Shown: positions 63,875-64,000 of the stretch, piece after piece
Numbering within the stretch: position 1 is the first letter of the stretch
Layout: each line of letters begins with the position of its first letter
Origin: Symbiodinium natans
Lineage: Eukaryota; Sar; Dinophyceae; Suessiales; Symbiodiniaceae
Assembly (NCBI GenBank): GCA_905221605.1
Contig: CAJNDS010002412.1
Coordinates: 175,886-239,885, forward strand
DNA length: 64,000 nucleotides
Direction of reading: 5' to 3'
Notes under the pieces: model-generated
Seen by the model: the letters and a program-made list of their open reading frames with translations, nothing else
The model's database searches: none
What the model was told of the DNA's origin: nothing
Made by a program: the position numbers and the translations under genes

Positions 63875-64000
63875 TTGGGATGTTCCCCCGTATACTAACA
63901 GCCCTTGAATGGGAGGTTTTTTTCCCCACCCACCCCCCCCCCCCCCCCCCCCCCACCCCAATGTTAATCCCTGTTAAGGACTATTCGTATAGGGGGGGAA
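63875..64000. mobile_element. Inverted-repeat element family 2, at the window edge
   Basis: GGGATGTTCCCCCGTATACTAACAG at one end and TGTTAAGGACTATTCGTATAGG at the other, with a long C run between. Confidence 0.7.

Larger units (their letters stand above)
1..64000. repeat. Dispersed telomere-type heptamers, TTTAGGG/CCCTAAA
   Basis: Heptamer tracts of both orientations occur throughout all introns and spacers, from single units to more than 25 in a row, with many decayed copies. The unit is the plant/dinoflagellate telomere repeat. Orientation flips many times, and genes run straight across, so this is interstitial and not a chromosome end. Confidence 0.95.

Noticed and set aside
1-64000. A chromosome end (true telomere)
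   Set aside because: Tracts are short, occur in both orientations across the whole window and interleave with exons.
1-64000. tRNA, rRNA, riboswitch or spliced-leader RNA genes
   Set aside because: No sequence with the needed arms or conserved words was seen by eye; a covariance search was not possible.

Overview
The window reads as nuclear DNA of a dinoflagellate. Three things suggest this. All recognisable genes lie on the minus strand. They are cut into very short exons (17-156 nt, one of 534 nt) whose donors are mostly GC, with some GA and GT, and whose acceptors usually fit AG|G. The protein families (kinesin-light-chain-type TPR proteins, a ubiquitin-like/ankyrin protein) are ones typical of dinoflagellates. 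The species cannot be named from the sequence. Almost every intron and spacer is filled with plant/dinoflagellate-type telomere heptamers (TTTAGGG on one strand, CCCTAAA on the other) in pure or decayed tracts. Long ORFs in the window are artefacts of repeats; the real exons are short and were found by reading peptides and joining them in phase.

Layout, in the direction of transcription (from 64 kb down to 1 kb): (1) TPR gene A, about 63.6 to 51.6 kb, with 17 exons recognised; its 5' end may lie outside the window. (2) A complete-looking microbial-type poly(ADP-ribose) glycohydrolase (PARG) gene, 50.39 to 43.88 kb: ten exons, 867 nt, 288 residues, every junction in phase. (3) TPR gene B, 41.7 to 14.5 kb, about 33 exons including a 17-nt microexon, nearly continuous as 42-residue TPR units. 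(4) A ubiquitin-like plus ankyrin-repeat gene, 14.16 to about 10.97 kb, with a 1.2-kb (TG)n-type microsatellite in one intron. (5) TPR gene C, 10.43 to 3.2 kb, four exons joined in phase; its 4.1-kb intron holds a 234-bp tandem repeat array. The last 3.2 kb holds no gene I can recognise.

Between exons there are also families of short inverted-repeat (MITE-like) elements, several of them interrupted by telomere-type tracts, plus minisatellites, purine tracts and homopolymer runs. The most striking feature is the placement of the telomere-type tracts. In the coding direction most exons are preceded by CCCTAAA and followed by TTTAGGG, so many introns begin with UUUAGGG and end with CCCUAAA and could fold to bring their splice sites together. 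Genes A, B and C are three separate TPR scaffold genes of one family. The PARG would act on ADP-ribose polymers. No functional link among the five genes is shown by the sequence beyond shared direction of transcription. All exon borders were read by hand from peptide continuity and phase; no alignment or RNA evidence was available.
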